Shown here piece after piece: positions 35,199-48,000 of a stretch of DNA of 64,000 nt (position 1 is its first letter; the number at the start of each line of letters is the position of its first letter). The position numbers and the translations under genes were made by a program. The DNA is from Cryptomeria japonica. Its lineage: Eukaryota; Streptophyta; Pinopsida; Cupressales; Cupressaceae. The notes under the pieces were generated by a model, which did no database searches, had not been told where the DNA came from, and worked only from the letters and a program-made list of their open reading frames with translations. Location: assembly GCF_030272615.1 (NCBI RefSeq), contig NC_081405.1:570769095-570833094 (forward strand), in the 5' to 3' direction.

Positions 35199-35216
35199 AA
35201 ATTGGATATCTGATTT
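35199..35216 (-). repeat. Right inverted terminal motif
   Basis: AAATTGGATATCTGATTT is the reverse complement of 26077-26094. Inside it a perfect 11-bp hairpin (AGCCCATGAGT 35142-35152, ACTCATGGGCT 35161-35171) and two more GATAT motifs (35099 and 35115) follow. Confidence 0.6.
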
Positions 35217-35493
35217 TTATACTTAAATTATTTTAAAATAACATATATTATATAATACATATTGTATTATATTTTTAATATTGCATATAAGGAGAGAAGA
35301 CTATTACAAAAACATGTATAGTTTTTCAACCTAGACAGCAGGTCCAAACTTCACAAGTTTAATAGTTTTGCTAAGAATTATAAACAGAAATGTAGAAATT
35401 TATACATATGATACTCTAATGAATAATGTTTAAGTTCAAAAAAGGAGCCACTATGCTTGTATTTGCCAAATGGAATTTCCATGTCCATGTTAG

Positions 35494-38400
35494 TTATCCT
35501 TGAAGGATTTGTTCTTGTGCAGCATCCATCCATGTGGTCCAACCCCTGGGGCCCTCCATCCAAACGACTTGTTTTCCATCAAGGAGTTCTGTGAGCATCT
35601 CAATCTGATCTTGGATAGGGTCTCGCGCTCTAGCCACCTCTGCTCGCAAGGTCTCCAGAGCCAGGTCCACATCTTTCTTCCCTTTGATTGTCCTCTTCCA
35701 TTTATATCCGTTTTCCAGCTCATGGAGGAACATCCTTGTGTTTCCATCCTTTATGAACCTGAAGAACTTGTTCTTTTCTACATTCATCATTACTGATACA
35801 TGCAAGAGAATTCAATGAAGGGTGAGTCCATGAAAACACTCAGTAAGGGCCCTACCTGAGCCCTGAAATTTATCTTCATTTCTTAATTTCCAAATGTGCC
35901 ATAAAATCTTAGAAGTAAGAACATACTAGAAAAGGTTAGTGTCCTTTTTTAGATCTTTAATATATCCGATTATAACATCAAGAACAGTAAATTGAACAGC
36001 GAAATCAATACCAAATAATAACCATATTTCTTTAGCAATACTACAGTAAAAAAAAATATGCCTAACTAACTCAGGAACCCTGCAAATATTACAAATATCA
36101 CTGTTGTTATGATCTTTTCTAATTGGTAACCTGTTTAAAATCAACAGCCATTTAAAACATTTCTCTTTAGGAGCGATAGGGCTACTCCAGAGCTTGTTGA
36201 ACACCTTCTGCCATTGTTTAACTGAAAAGTCTAAAAACCACAGCTTGTTAGCATGAGAAATTATTGCTTCATCATATGTTAGGGTCTTGTAGATAACAAT
36301 AGTTTTAATATTATGAACTGAGCTTGTATTATTCCACAAAAGATCCTTACAAAATTCTATATCATTTTTGTATTTCTTGGGCAAATAAAGCTTCTCACAG
36401 GCTTTGTGTAACATATTATAGGTGCGTTTATGGGAACTCAAAAGGTTAAATCTAGTTCTAAGGGTATCCCAATCCAGCAGCCTATCATCCTTAATAATAT
36501 CTTAAAAGCAGCAGATACCTTTTGCCGCCCATGCTCTGGCAGAGCACCCCTGAGTAAGAGCCAAGGGTTTGGAGGAGTGCAAGAGGTTCCACCAAATGGA
36601 TCTACTTCCATGGATAAACTCATTGTTGCTGGCTCTATTATTGCTGATGAAGGGCTTAACGCTACTCTAGGCCTTCCAGATAGACTTGAAGACATTTGAC
36701 CCTTGTACTGATACCTTGAAGTTCCCAGCCACAAGGTCACAAAAAGGGAGGGATTTCCAAGTTTTGGCCTTCTTTGGTATGGCCTTCAAGATATTATTCC
36801 TAACCAGCACTTTCCATGGTTCATTCCCATCAAGAGCCTGGAAAATCCATTTTGCTGCAAGAGCAATTCCTTGGATTCTCAAGTCCTTAAGTCCTAGTCC
36901 TCCCAGGCTCTTGTCCTTATGGCACCATTCCCATTTAACAGAGTGCATTTTATTTTTACCTTTTCCATCAGACCATAGGAAGTTCCTGATGGTTTTATGT
37001 ATTTCTAGGATCTAGTAATTAGAGAACATCCATATTGATGAGTAATAAATGTTGTAAGAAGATAGAAATTTTTGGCATACCTACATTCTCCTGGCAAGTG
37101 AGAGATATCTATTATCCCATCTATTAAGTTTTTTTTCTATTTTGGTTCTAACCCATTGCCACATTTCTTTGAGAGAAGGGGATATTGCAAACAAAATTCC
37201 TAGGTACTTGACTATCTTGTTAGGTCCTCCCCATTAGATCCCAAACTGCTGCAACCAGTCCGGAGGCTGCTTCTCCCACTAGAGCATGGTAGATTTGCTT
37301 TGTGAAACTTTAGCTCCTAAAATCTCTCCTAGGAATTTGATTTTACCTTCTAGGGCCTCCAAATTTTGTTTATTGAAATCTAGAAAGAGTGTTGTGTCAT
37401 CAGCAAATTGTGCATTGATCAATTCCTTCCCATTTGGAAGTTGGATCCCCTAAACTTTAGGAGAGATAGTAGAGTCTCAAAGTATGTAAAACAGGGCATC
37501 GATTGCAATAACAAAGAGACCAAGGGCTAAGGGGAAACCCTGTCTAATGGACCTACCTAGAGAAATGTTTTGAGATAGGGATTCGTTAACTTCTACCTAA
37601 GCTGAAGCGTTTTTGAGAAAAACCATAATCCATTTATAGAATTCTGCTGAAAAACCAAAAGCTTCTAACATAGTCAGAATAAAGCCCCATTCTACCCTGT
37701 CGTATGCTTTTTCAAAATCAAGGAGAAACATGGTTGTGTTCTATCCTGAAGTCCTCACCCATTCCATGGCCTCCGAGCTGGTAATTAGATTTTCCAATAT
37801 ATATCTTCCTTTGATAAAGCCTGTTTGTGTGGAGCAAATATATTTAGGGAGAATATTTTCCAATCTGATCGCTAGAGTTTTGGCCAATATTTTGTAGGAA
37901 ATGTTAAGGAGTGTTATCGGTCTCCAAGTTTTGATAAGGGACTTGTCCCCATCCTTAGGAAGTAGTTTGATAATCCCACTGTTAATTGGTCCCCCTAGAG
38001 CGCTAGTGTTAAAGGCCTCAGTGTAAAGCTCATGTAAGTCATGACTTACCCAATCCTCATTGGCTCTATAGAATTATATCGTCAGCCCATCTGGGTCTGG
38101 AGATTTGTCATTATTCAAGTTCTTGATGGCAGTTTTTACTTCTTGTAGAGTGATAGGTCCTTTTAATACCTATGCATCTGCGTCTGAGATCTTAGGAGGA
38201 ATAATCCTTCTGCACTTTTCTCTTGCTACCCAAGAGTTAGCAGAGTCTTTAGATGAGAAGAGACCTTTATAGAATTGGAAGAATGCCTCCTTGATATCTT
38301 CCAAGTCCTTAACTTCTCTATTTTCTACCCAAATCCTATCAATTTGTTCTCTACACTATTTTTGCTTCAGCATAGTAAAGAAAAATTTGGATCCTTTATC

Positions 38401-39524
38401 CCCAAAATGCATCCAATGTGCTCGAGCCCTGATTATGGCCCCTCTGGTCTTAGTCTATTGATGCTTTCTGAGTCTATCCCTAGCCAAGGCTACCTCATGA
38501 GTAAGTTCAATACTACTTGGATTGTCTTGAATCTTGGCTTCACACAAGTGGAAGTTTTCAGCTAGACTTTTCTCTTTCCACCTAAAATCCCTTGCTTTCT
38601 TTTGTCGTATGGTTTGCAACAACACTTGCCAGCTATCCACATTCTGGTTCCATCTTTCCACACAAGAGTTCAACAATATATTCCTTTTGTTAAACATCCT
38701 GACAATCTTAACCACACTCAACACATCTGCATCTAGGAGAAGGATGGAATTTAGAAAGAACTTATCCTTTGGAGATTCCTGGATCTCGAGGAAATCTCCG
38801 AGTCTAACCTGACAGATGATAGGATGATGGTCGGAAGAACTATCACAGGATTGCCATTATTGCATGGGTCAAAAGAGAAATGGTCTTTATTAGCATAGAA
38901 CCTATCCAACCTACAAAAGATCCTGTGTTTCCCACTCTGAAAGTTGCACCATGTGTACCAAATTTCAGAATTATCTTTCTTTTTGCACAACAGAGGGTCA
39001 AATAGTTTTTTTCAGTTTTTCAATCTTTCCCAGTGAATTTTCTCCATCCCTTTTCACTCCATAGGAATACCTCCATACTTGTCTTCCCGAGTTTCAACCA
39101 TGTTAAAGTCACCTCCTACAATCTAGGGGATATCTAGCAATGTGGAGATCCAATCCCATAATGCAATTCTCTCCCTGTAGTCATTGGGGGAATAAATGGA
39201 ACAAATTCCAAATCCAAATCCATTATTATCTAGGGACACCTAGACCGCTCTGCTACATGGTAAGCATCCTTGGTTTACTATACTCTCTTTCCATCTAGGG
39301 TTGATAAGAATTCCAACACCTCCTCTACCTCTATCATGATTTGAGGAGATCTTGATAGAGTCTTTCCATATAAATTCTAAGTTGACATCCAGGGTAAACT
39401 TTATAGCCTTGAGTTCTTGAAGCATAATGAAGTTTGCATTCTTATGTTGGTTGACAAACCTTCTAACCATTTATTTCCTATCTGGATATTCTAGACCCCT
39501 AATGTTCCAAGAGATGCACTTCAT
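35494..39524 (-). pseudogene. LINE ORF2: endonuclease, reverse transcriptase, zinc-finger C-terminus
   Basis: It starts MKCISWNIRGLEYPDRK at 39524, the usual opening of the apurinic endonuclease domain, followed by MLQELK, GGVGILINPRW and VGGDFN (near 39110). RT has DPDGL (near 38090), LLDFEKAYDRVEW (near 37710) and the catalytic INAQFADDTTLFL (near 37400). A LGGLGLKDLRIQ block is at 36900-36860 and a zf-RVT-type ICNICRVPELVRHIFFYCS block near 36080. The last part (WHIWKLRNEDKFQG) precedes a stop at 35494. Many stops and shifts interrupt it. It would nick DNA and reverse-transcribe its own RNA at the target. Confidence 0.85.
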
Positions 39525-39543
39525 CTAGGTTCAGAGTATTGTT

Positions 39544-41387
39544 TTATTCTCTAGATGCTTTAAACTTGTTAAAGCATCTCGGGAGGTCTTTCTTCTCCTC
39601 ATTATTCCTTTTGTTAATAGTACCCCTATTCTTGGATCCCAGAGGTCTACCCCTTCTTCTCCTAGGGACTGCCTCAGGATTATTAGTATTAGTAGTCCAC
39701 TCTCCTTCTTCTCCCTGGTCTTCCTCATCTATTTCAGACTCCTTCCTAATGATCCCCTGATTGGGGGTCTCTAGGGTCTCAGCACAAGACTCCAAAGTCT
39801 TCAAACTATCTGGAAGGTCTAGAATAACACCATCAGTAGATATTGGATTAGTTTCACCAGCCTTAGGGTCAACAATAATGACCTCAATCACACAGGAGTC
39901 TTCAAGCTCTATAAACTTCTTAGGGGGAATGACAGAGATTGAATTAGGAATGGGTTCAGATTGAGAGGGAAACTCAACCGCGGTGATGAAGGGAGGATCC
40001 TTTGATGGGATCACCTCAAATGAGACATCCATGTCTGCCGAACTTCTGAGAGAAGTTATATTCATCAACCCAAAATAAGCTCACTACTCACACCATCTCT
40101 ATCCTTAGGGCTATGGGCTCTAGGGTTATCACCATTAGGGACTAGGCTAGAGAATTTCATCTATGGGGGGACCTCAAGACCATCATCCTCCATAGGAGAT
40201 GTTGAATTGTTGTCCAGATTTATCTTATTAGTCAAATTACTAGGACCATTTTCCCTATTTTTTTCCAGTGCTAATTGTTGTGCATTTTTTCTCCTTCTTT
40301 TCTTAGGATTTTTTCCTACAATCTGAAACTCCTCCTACAGATTCTCATTTATCTATTTTAGAGCATTTGAGATTTTAGAATGAGGGGTGAGGGCAACACC
40401 AAAGCTACGAGAGTTGAAGATTTTTCCACCTTTCAGGGGTTTAGAATTTTCCCCTTTTAGCAAGTTATTGATTTTTTTACTAATGCCATTGAGCTTATCC
40501 ATGCTCGGGATGTGCATTTCATGAACAGGTGGTGGGTTGTCAGATTGATTTCAAGGTCTATTCAAGCCCTTAGTTTTATTAATAATTGGGCAATTCCTGT
40601 GCATATGCCCTTCTTTCCTGTAGAGAAAGCATGCATTCACCCCATCAAGGATTTCAAAAGGGAAAACCACGACTTCGGTTTCAAGATTAATATTAACCGT
40701 TTTGGGGAAATCACACCTAGGATTAATTAATATCAAAACCTTAGCATCTAAATGAGGAATAAGAGAGGATGAGTTATCAACCCGAATAGATTTTCCTATC
40801 GGTTCAAGAATTTGGGGTATAAATTTCCACAATAGCGGAGGCACATCTCGTATTAGAACCCATCTAGGGCACAAGAGTGCAAGAATTTCTTCATTAACCG
40901 CTTTCGATGTCCATTCTAGGGCACAAAATGTGCATTTTCTGACAGACTAGTATTGTTTACTAAGCACTTCTTTTTGCATTTTATGATCTTTAAAAAAGAT
41001 AACAAACAATCCTTTTTGAATGAGTCTACAAAACAATACCAAATAACCTAATTTAGTGTTCCATAAATTTCTAATCCAATCATCAATGAATTTACGAGCA
41101 GGGCATTTATCCAAATCAACAATAGCAAAGAAATTTATAGTATCTCTAAGTCTATCCTTTTCCATATTAATTTCTTTACACATTAGGTCATTAGGAGAGA
41201 TGGAGATAGATTCTGAGGCTGAGTGAGGATCCTTACCTTCTCCATAGGGGCCGCCATTAGGGTTCGTGACAAACCTCACACCTTCGACGATAGAGGGGGA
41301 AGAAGATGTAACCACATCCTTGAAGGACTTAGGTTTAAATGGGGCATCGTTATTAAGTTTTTCAGCGCCAACAGAAGAGCCCTCCAT
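39544..41387 (-). pseudogene. LINE ORF1: DUF4283-type RNA-binding protein with CCHC knuckle
   Basis: It starts MEGSSVGAEKLNN at 41387. The N-terminal part (KFIDDWIRNLWN, then WVLIRDVPPLLWK) matches the DUF4283 pattern of plant LINE ORF1 proteins. The knuckle CFLYRKEGHMHRNC lies near 40620. The C-terminal third is acidic and then basic (AVPRRRRGRPLGSKN, near 39650), an AT-hook-like stretch. Several in-frame stops interrupt it, for example the TAG near 40950. It ends 20 bases before ORF2. Confidence 0.8.
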
Positions 41388-41599
41388 TAACTAGCATTAA
41401 ACGCCCGCACAAGGGAAGGCAATGTGAAGTGACGACGAGGAGGACATTGGGGGAACCTATACATAGATCAATTAAAGAAATTACCTATGTGGGAGGCCCG
41501 CGTACATCCCCATGTCAGAGCCTATGGCCCTGCAGCCAAAGTCCAAACCCTAGGTCTAGACAGAGTTGCAGAGCGAATTCCCATTACTCTTCTTTTGAT

Positions 41600-42060
41600 T
41601 TTTTCAGCTATATATATATTTTTTTAAATTTCACATTATAATATATGTTAATAGTTATATTACTTCCTCGTATTGTATTATATTATAAAATATAATATAA
41701 TATTATATAATATATAATATAATATAATAATATATTATATAATACGTATTATATAATATATAATATTATATTATATTATATATTATATAATATATATAAT
41801 ATAATATAATATAATATAATATAATATAATATATAATATAATAATATATTATATAATATGTATTATATAATATATATAATATAATTATATAATATATTAT
41901 TATATTATATAATTATATAATATATTATTATATTATATAATTATATAATATATTATTATATTATATATTATATAATATAATAATATATTATATATTATAT
42001 AATATGTAATATATAATATTACATTATATATTTTATAATATATTTTTTAATTTAAAATTA
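41600..42060. repeat. TATAATATAT-type AT repeat
   Basis: About 460 bp of almost pure A and T, in TATAAT/ATTATA words that are self-complementary throughout. It lies between the LINE 5' end and a GATATC motif pair. Confidence 0.9.
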
Positions 42061-42067
42061 CAATTAA

Positions 42068-42102
42068 AAATCGGATATCCAATTTTATCGGATATCCGAT
42101 TT
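42068..42102. repeat. GATATC double motif related to DNA transposon end
   Basis: Thirty of 35 bases match 25960-25994, and the first half differs by one base from the terminal motif at 26077. No transposase gene adjoins it here, so it may be an isolated end or a deleted relative of the transposon. Confidence 0.5.
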
Positions 42103-42249
42103 GCATAGGTAACTACCATGCCAACGTGTACTAACACCCAGGGCAAGCAAAAAGTCAACATGGATTTTCGCATTTTTAGGCAAGTGGAGAAGGCCATTTT
42201 TTTCACATCACCACTTTTTGGGCCCCCACGATCCTGCACTAACCTTGCT

Positions 42250-43214
42250 CTCAGAATGTCCGACTACAACTTTTTGATGGTTGTGTTTATCGACAGTCCG
42301 ATGAATAATAGTTAGAATTCTGACGAACGACCATCGGAATTGACCACCAAATGTATTAGTGCAATATGTCGACTATGGTGGCTACATTGGAGAAACTGCA
42401 TAATGAGAGAGATTTGTGGATTTGCAGATGGATACTGGGGTCTCTAGCACCAAGGATATCCCTCACTCGATGAGGACCAGACAAAGGACACAGGTTGTGG
42501 AGGCTGCTATGCCTCAAGAACTTCTTGACCTCAAGTAAGCTACAAAGACCATGTTAATGCTGGAGAAAGAGGCTACTGATAGTCTTAATATTTTCCTGTA
42601 GTTGGGTGGTTGTTTTTGGTTTTTTTTTTTGTTCAACACCTCACCAGTTTTTTGTTGTCTTTTCCTCTGGCTGCTTCATTTTTGTTGTCCTGATCTCTTG
42701 CAACCCTTTCTATTTTGTTGTTGTTAATATTGGTCTAGATACTCTATTGTTATATCTTTGGAAATAATGTATGGGGTTTCAGGTCTCCTCATAACCTGTT
42801 TTTGTTTAATAAAAAACATAGAGCCTCTAATACAATTCACTCTATCAAATTCAATTGGAGATGTGTTGTCAAATGATGAGGAGATTATGCAAGGGGAAGT
42901 GAATTTATTTTCTAATCTTCTCTCCCAAAATAAGACTCTTGATTTGGAAGACTAGGTAGAGATCCTATCATAAATTATTTCTCTTGTTTCCTCAGAGGTG
43001 AATAAGTCTTTATCTCAGAGTCCCTCAGATAGAGAGGTCCAAGAGGCTATCTTTTCTTTTGAAGGTAATAAAGCCCCTGGTCCGGATGGCTTTCATATGC
43101 TCTTCCAGACATATTGGAATATTGTGGCTAAGGATGTGGTGGTTGGTGCTAAGAATTTTTTTGGTTCCACATCCTTCTTAAAGGAATTAAATGCCACATT
43201 TATTGTTTTGATCC
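42250..43214 (+). pseudogene. LINE fragment B, RT start truncated by an LTR
   Basis: It is colinear with 19432-20389 and slightly better preserved: GNKAPGPDGFH near 43065, then FLKELNATFIVLI, then the LTR at 43215. It starts with the same CATCGGAATTGAC block as copy A. The shared break at the LTR means the LTR element had inserted into this LINE before duplication. Confidence 0.75.
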
Positions 43215-44868
43215 TGTGTAGAGGAAAAAGTGAGACTACGTATAGAACCCCTAATCCCGCTCTCATACACACTCATGGAATACAAAAGAGCCTATGGAGG
43301 TAATGCACTTTGGGTACTTATTTATGAGAAAGAGAGAGCCATGGGTTACCTCTTAGTTTTTCTATTCCTTTTCTATAAATGTAAGAGAGGAATGATGCAA
43401 AAATGCAATCTAACCTAGAATACAAGTAAGCAAGAAAACCCTAATCTAAGAATGCAGATCAAAGAATAACTGATATATTGAAGAAAAGTATAGATCAGAA
43501 GGAAAAATTAGAGGTGCACCTATGTCTCAAATCTGATTATAAATGTCTAGGAATAGGGTGCCATGCCACTGTCCTAATTCTGCAAGTCTAGAGCTCCAAC
43601 TGATAGGATGGGTTCTGGAGCCTACAAGACACTATTCTGCAAAATCCTACTGACAAAGGGAAAGAAGATGGCGACACACCACTGTCCTGGCAATACCAAG
43701 GCTCCACGCCCCTTTCCTTAGGGTTTTTTCTGAGATTTGCAACCAAGAACTCTCCCTATGTGCTCTTTGGGTCCTAAAACTTCTAGCGACACTCAGATTC
43801 AAATGTATACCTGAAGCTAAAAAAATAAGGTTTGGGATGGCTATATAGGGTTTTGCGTTAGTCAAACCCCTATGTTAGTTATTTTCACCATAATAAATAG
43901 CTAATAATTTACTGAGAATGTGTGTGCAAGAACCTTGTGTACATGCAAGATCGTAAAATGAAAGCAAACAATCTAGAGCAACCCTAATTGCTTATAATTG
44001 ACAAAGTAAGCTCTCTAAATCCACAATGAAAAGTGATCTAAAGCATGAATATGAATCAAAATAAAGCTTATGCAAAGACATGAAAACAACATGAAACCAT
44101 ACCCAACCCCAAGGGAGAGGTACAAGTCAATCATCAATCAGTGATCTCCTATTGTTCTTCTACATCTTTAAAAGCCACCAATCGATAAAATGATGCTTGA
44201 TGAATGTTTAGTAGATGAATTTTGAATGTTGTTGAAGACATCATAGATCTACTCTTTCGCTACAAAAAAGGCTCTTATGCTCCCAAAAAACCTACTCTTA
44301 GATTCTTAGAAGAAGACCCCTTCAAATGAAGAAAGAGAGATCTTAAGTATGAAACCCTGAATCTTAATTTCATGTTTAGGTTAACCTAGGTATTGAATTT
44401 CCTGCTGATATTTTGGGGTTAAGCATTATTATATCATAGGATTGTGCTCCCAAAATTTTGGGGAAAAAAATGAGGACCATGTGCATTCCCACAAAGGTCT
44501 GACCAACTTTTCTCCAAATTTTCGAGGCCATTAGATATGATGATATTAGAGTGCATCCCAAAGTTACAGCTGATTTCAAGATGTTTTGATGTGTGGAACC
44601 AGGCCTAAATGATCGAAATAAGATGTATTTAGGGTTTATAATTAAATGATTTATTAAAGGAATAAGATGAAAAGGGGCACGCTTAGAGTGAAGGGCTTGA
44701 CTTTATAACATGTAAAGTGATGAAACATGTATTTAGATTTAATTTAATTAATTAATCAAATGCTTAAATGGGAATTACAAATGCAAGATGCAAGACACAC
44801 TAAGGCGGGTGCTAACCTAAGTGTGAAATTGTACCACCCTAGAAAGGTTGTACAATTATGACACTATA
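43215..44868 (-). repeat. 3' LTR of copy 2
   Basis: The plus strand reads TGTGTAGAGG to GACACTATA, about 1654 bp. It is visibly closer to LTR A (20390-22046) than to its own partner at 54269-55896, for example in the shared TGTGTAGAGG start and the CTATA end. Confidence 0.85.
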
Positions 44869-44885
44869 TTTTGCCCCCACTTTAG
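44869..44885 (-). promoter_or_regulatory. Polypurine tract
   Basis: On minus this reads TAAAGTGGGGGCAAA directly before the 3' LTR. The gag-only element has AAAGTGGGGGCTAAA at the same place. It is the plus-strand DNA primer site. Confidence 0.75.
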
Positions 44886-45639
44886 CTGTCATATGACAGT
44901 ACATATATATGCAAGCTAAAGTACAAAAAAGAAAACATTTTTTGAAAAAGGATATAGCCATAAGTTGTCAGACGAAGCCCCCAGTGATATCTGCAGTACA
45001 TAATTAGGAACCACACCCTACAAAACCACATGTTAGATCGCAAAATTCCCTAATGCTTACTAAGGAAGGTGATGAAATTTGTGGGTAGCGATATGCCCCC
45101 CTATTTTTGTTTGCTTATTACTGAGGTGAAATAGGGTATCATGTTTACCACAAGGAATTTTGATAAATATTTTGAGGAAGAAAGTTTGCAACAAGGCTTG
45201 AGCACTCATCCAAGCATGTTATGGAACTAATATAGAGAGAGAGGGAGAACTCATGATTCCAACAACACTGACAGTGCCAGAATAGAAGGTTTCTAGCTCA
45301 AGATATGATGTATTGAAGAAAAAGTGCAGAAATTAGGAATCTAACTTAAAAACATAAAGTAAAAAAGTTTGTAACACATAAATATGAAAGTGATACCTTC
45401 ATTTGTTACTTTTGGACCTTTTAACACTATTCGCTACAGAGGAACATAGATATTAGGCATCATTCCTCGACACCAACTTGACTAACCTACAAGGATGGAG
45501 ATCATGCGCTAGTCCGTACTCACCAACCAACCACTCGATGAGGTGAGTTGATTTTGTTGACTCTCTTTTGACTTTTTCATGCTTTCATAGATTTAGGGTT
45601 GGTGATGTCTTCGCCAAGACCAGGTTCATGCCCCCTCTT

Positions 45640-45775
45640 TGGGCACCTTGGGGTCCTAAGGTGCCCTGGTCCCCTAGGGCACCCTGTTCCCAAGGGGGTG
45701 CCCTAGTCCTCCTAGGGCACCATGGTCCCACCTCGGCGCCCTGGTCCCACCTAGGTGCCCTGGTCCCTATCCGAA
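45640..45775. repeat. GC-rich repeat upstream of PMD gene B
   Basis: Tandem GGTGCCCTGGTCCC and GGCGCCCTGGTCCC units lie about 120 bases before the PMD exon. They are the same motif family as the LTR hairpin clusters. Confidence 0.6.
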
Positions 45776-45894
45776 GCAACCAGTGGCAACACGGGATCAG
45801 GCAATTGAATGTTAGAATAGATAGAATGAATCCTTTAATTAGATGATAATGATGATGACCGATTACTAATGATAGGATGCTTCTCTTTTTGCAG

Positions 45895-48000
45895 ACACTA
45901 CCATACATCCATGAGCATACTATCGGGCTCAGCTTCTGGAGCCTTCGGGAGCAAATCCCAAGGCTGATAGTGGGGGAGAGGGAGTTGCTGCATACAATAG
46001 GCTTGTGGTATGTGATGACTATGTCGGCTATCAAATTGCATTTGGCGATGTTGATGGCATTGATGGAGAGATGGGATGCATACACCTCGTCATTATTGTT
46101 ACCTATGGGGGAGATGATGGTCACCCTCGAGGATGTATACTGCATCATGCACCTTCCCATTAGGGGGGAGACCATAAGATATCGATCCGGCCATACAAAG
46201 GAAGATTATAGGAGAGAGGAGGTGTATGTTGTTGGGAGAGTGATACTCGGTGAGATGAGGGGTTGTATAATGGTCAGCTGGCTCCTACACCCTACCGGCG
46301 AGGTTCCATTAGTGAGGCGACTCATGATTGCAACCCTTGCATTAGCTATGTGCTCTAATTAGCATGACACACACATGCATGGAGGACTCATCTACACTAT
46401 CTGAATGATGGAGAGACATAGGAGGGTATACTCTTGGGGTCGAGGCATGCTTGACCAGTCGAGGCATGCTTGACCATCTCTACCATGACCTTCGAGAGTA
46501 TGTATTTGGGTAGGGAAGTATCTTGATGACATGCATGCTACTATAGGTGTAGATGTTCAAATATATTACCTGTACTAGGCCTGCTAGAGCCCCTATAGAC
46601 TTAGTTCGATAGCAGCCTAGGGTATTTTTGTATCCACTTAATGCGAGTGGCGATTCAATGATCTCTGGAGACCCTACATTAGGATGCAAATGTGGGCATG
46701 GTTACACAGGAAATTGTTCAGCATGCAGAGGAACCGTCTACTAGAGGGGTGGTATAGTCACATATTCGTTCCCTTCTACTTTGACCGAGTTCAGTTGTAG
46801 ATCGGGTTCCAACAGTGCGTTCCTACTGATCAGCCTATGTACATAAGAAACTCATGCGTGATGTCAAGGCTAGGAGCCATTCCTAAGCCTACTAGTGATG
46901 AGATCAACATCACAGATTTAGATAGGTCAGATCAGGACATTGCGATAGACTATAGAGATGATGCAGGTGCGCACCAGCAGTACATCACATGGTGGGGGAG
47001 GACATACCCAAGAGATATCTTCTTAGTAGACTTCCCTAGAGGGAACCCCAGACCATGGAGATAGACAGACGATAGAGAGGGATTCGATCCATCCAAGGAG
47101 GGCTCAGATGATCAAGCCGATGACATAAGAGAGTAGGTTACAGGTGGAGACAGAGATGATCCTAACACCAAAGAGGGAGATCAGGATAAAGATAATGAGG
47201 AGGATGGAGAGGAGGAGGAGGAGGATGAAGAGGATGATGAGAAGGAAGAGGAGGAGGACAAGGAAGAGGAGGACAAGGCGGATGAGTCAATTGGAGTTCC
47301 TCATCACTCCGTTGAGTACACCATAGCCCTAGACCCACCGAATCTTCCATTATGGGTGGTGAAGGACTATATAAGGGGTCCTGATCCTAGTCCTCGTTAG
47401 CCCATACCCATTGTATAAAGATAGTATGAGCACTAAGAGCCTACCAATTCCCAGTCTCAAGCATTCTCTTTCCACGATCCCTACTGCTGAGAGGGAGATC
47501 CAAGTAAGGTGTCTTTTTTTTAATATAATTTATGCATCTTACTTGTTTAGATTTAATTATAGAGAATATTACTGATAAAAATTTCTCTCTTTCTTCTAGC
47601 TGTCATTCAGGTGTGGCGTTCTCTTATTCAGAATGCAGTGACAGACCTCATCATGACTGCACACATTCCTAGTTCTTCATAGATAGCGCACAGATATTAG
47701 AGGAGTGCAGGATGACATGAGGGCCTTTTCTCCCCTATTCGGATGGAGATGGATGTCCTATAAGATAGATTACAACAGATAGAGTGTAACCTAGTAGCGT
47801 CATAGACAAAGGAAGCCACATATTGTGGGATTATGATGGAGAAGAATTGCTTGAGCTCCTTGTAGAGCCACTCATGGTCCATATCACGATACAACACCAT
47901 GGGGCCACCCCTACAGCCAGATCAGAAGGGGCATCTAGTCCCGACCCTTCAGCTACTAGTCCTAGGGATAGGAGATGATCTTGCTGTATTGATGTATACA
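45895..48000 (+). pseudogene. Plant mobile domain (PMD) gene B, antisense within copy 2
   Basis: An exon starts after TTTTTGCAG at 45895. The open part to 46362 contains LMALMERWDAYT, GEMMVTLEDVY and LPIRGET, the typical core of the PMD (aminotransferase-like, MAIN/MAIL) family. In plants that family acts in silencing and genome stability or is carried by transposons. Downstream parts have stops but keep LEGWYSHIFVPFYFDR, ITWWGRTYP and an acidic GAG-repeat tract (47190-47285). A donor (CAAGTAAGG, near 47505) and an acceptor (TTCTTCTAG, near 47600) mark an intron before the last exon. Exon 1 was not found. It is probably a non-functional captured gene. Confidence 0.75.

Larger units (their letters stand above)
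25960..35216. mobile_element. Candidate two-gene DNA transposon with GATATC-motif ends
   Basis: An identical 18-base motif lies in inverted orientation at 26077-26094 (AAATCAGATATCCAATTT) and 35199-35216. Each copy is followed, 22-27 bases inwards, by a hairpin. A transposase-like gene starts about 185 bp inside the left end. A spliced gene on the opposite strand starts about 140 bp inside the right end, so the two converge, as in other two-gene plant transposons. An extra pair of GATATC motifs at 25960-25994 lies outside the left motif, so the exact left border is unsure. No target duplication was found by eye. Confidence 0.6.
35260..41590 (-). mobile_element. L1-type LINE, near full length, decayed
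   Basis: On minus: 5' untranslated part (about 41590-41388), ORF1 (41387-39544), ORF2 (39524-35494) with endonuclease, RT and zf-RVT-type C-terminus, then a short 3' tail. About 6.3 kb is normal for plant L1. The 3' end adjoins the DNA transposon, and no clear poly-A or target duplication was found, so the borders are approximate. Confidence 0.85.
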
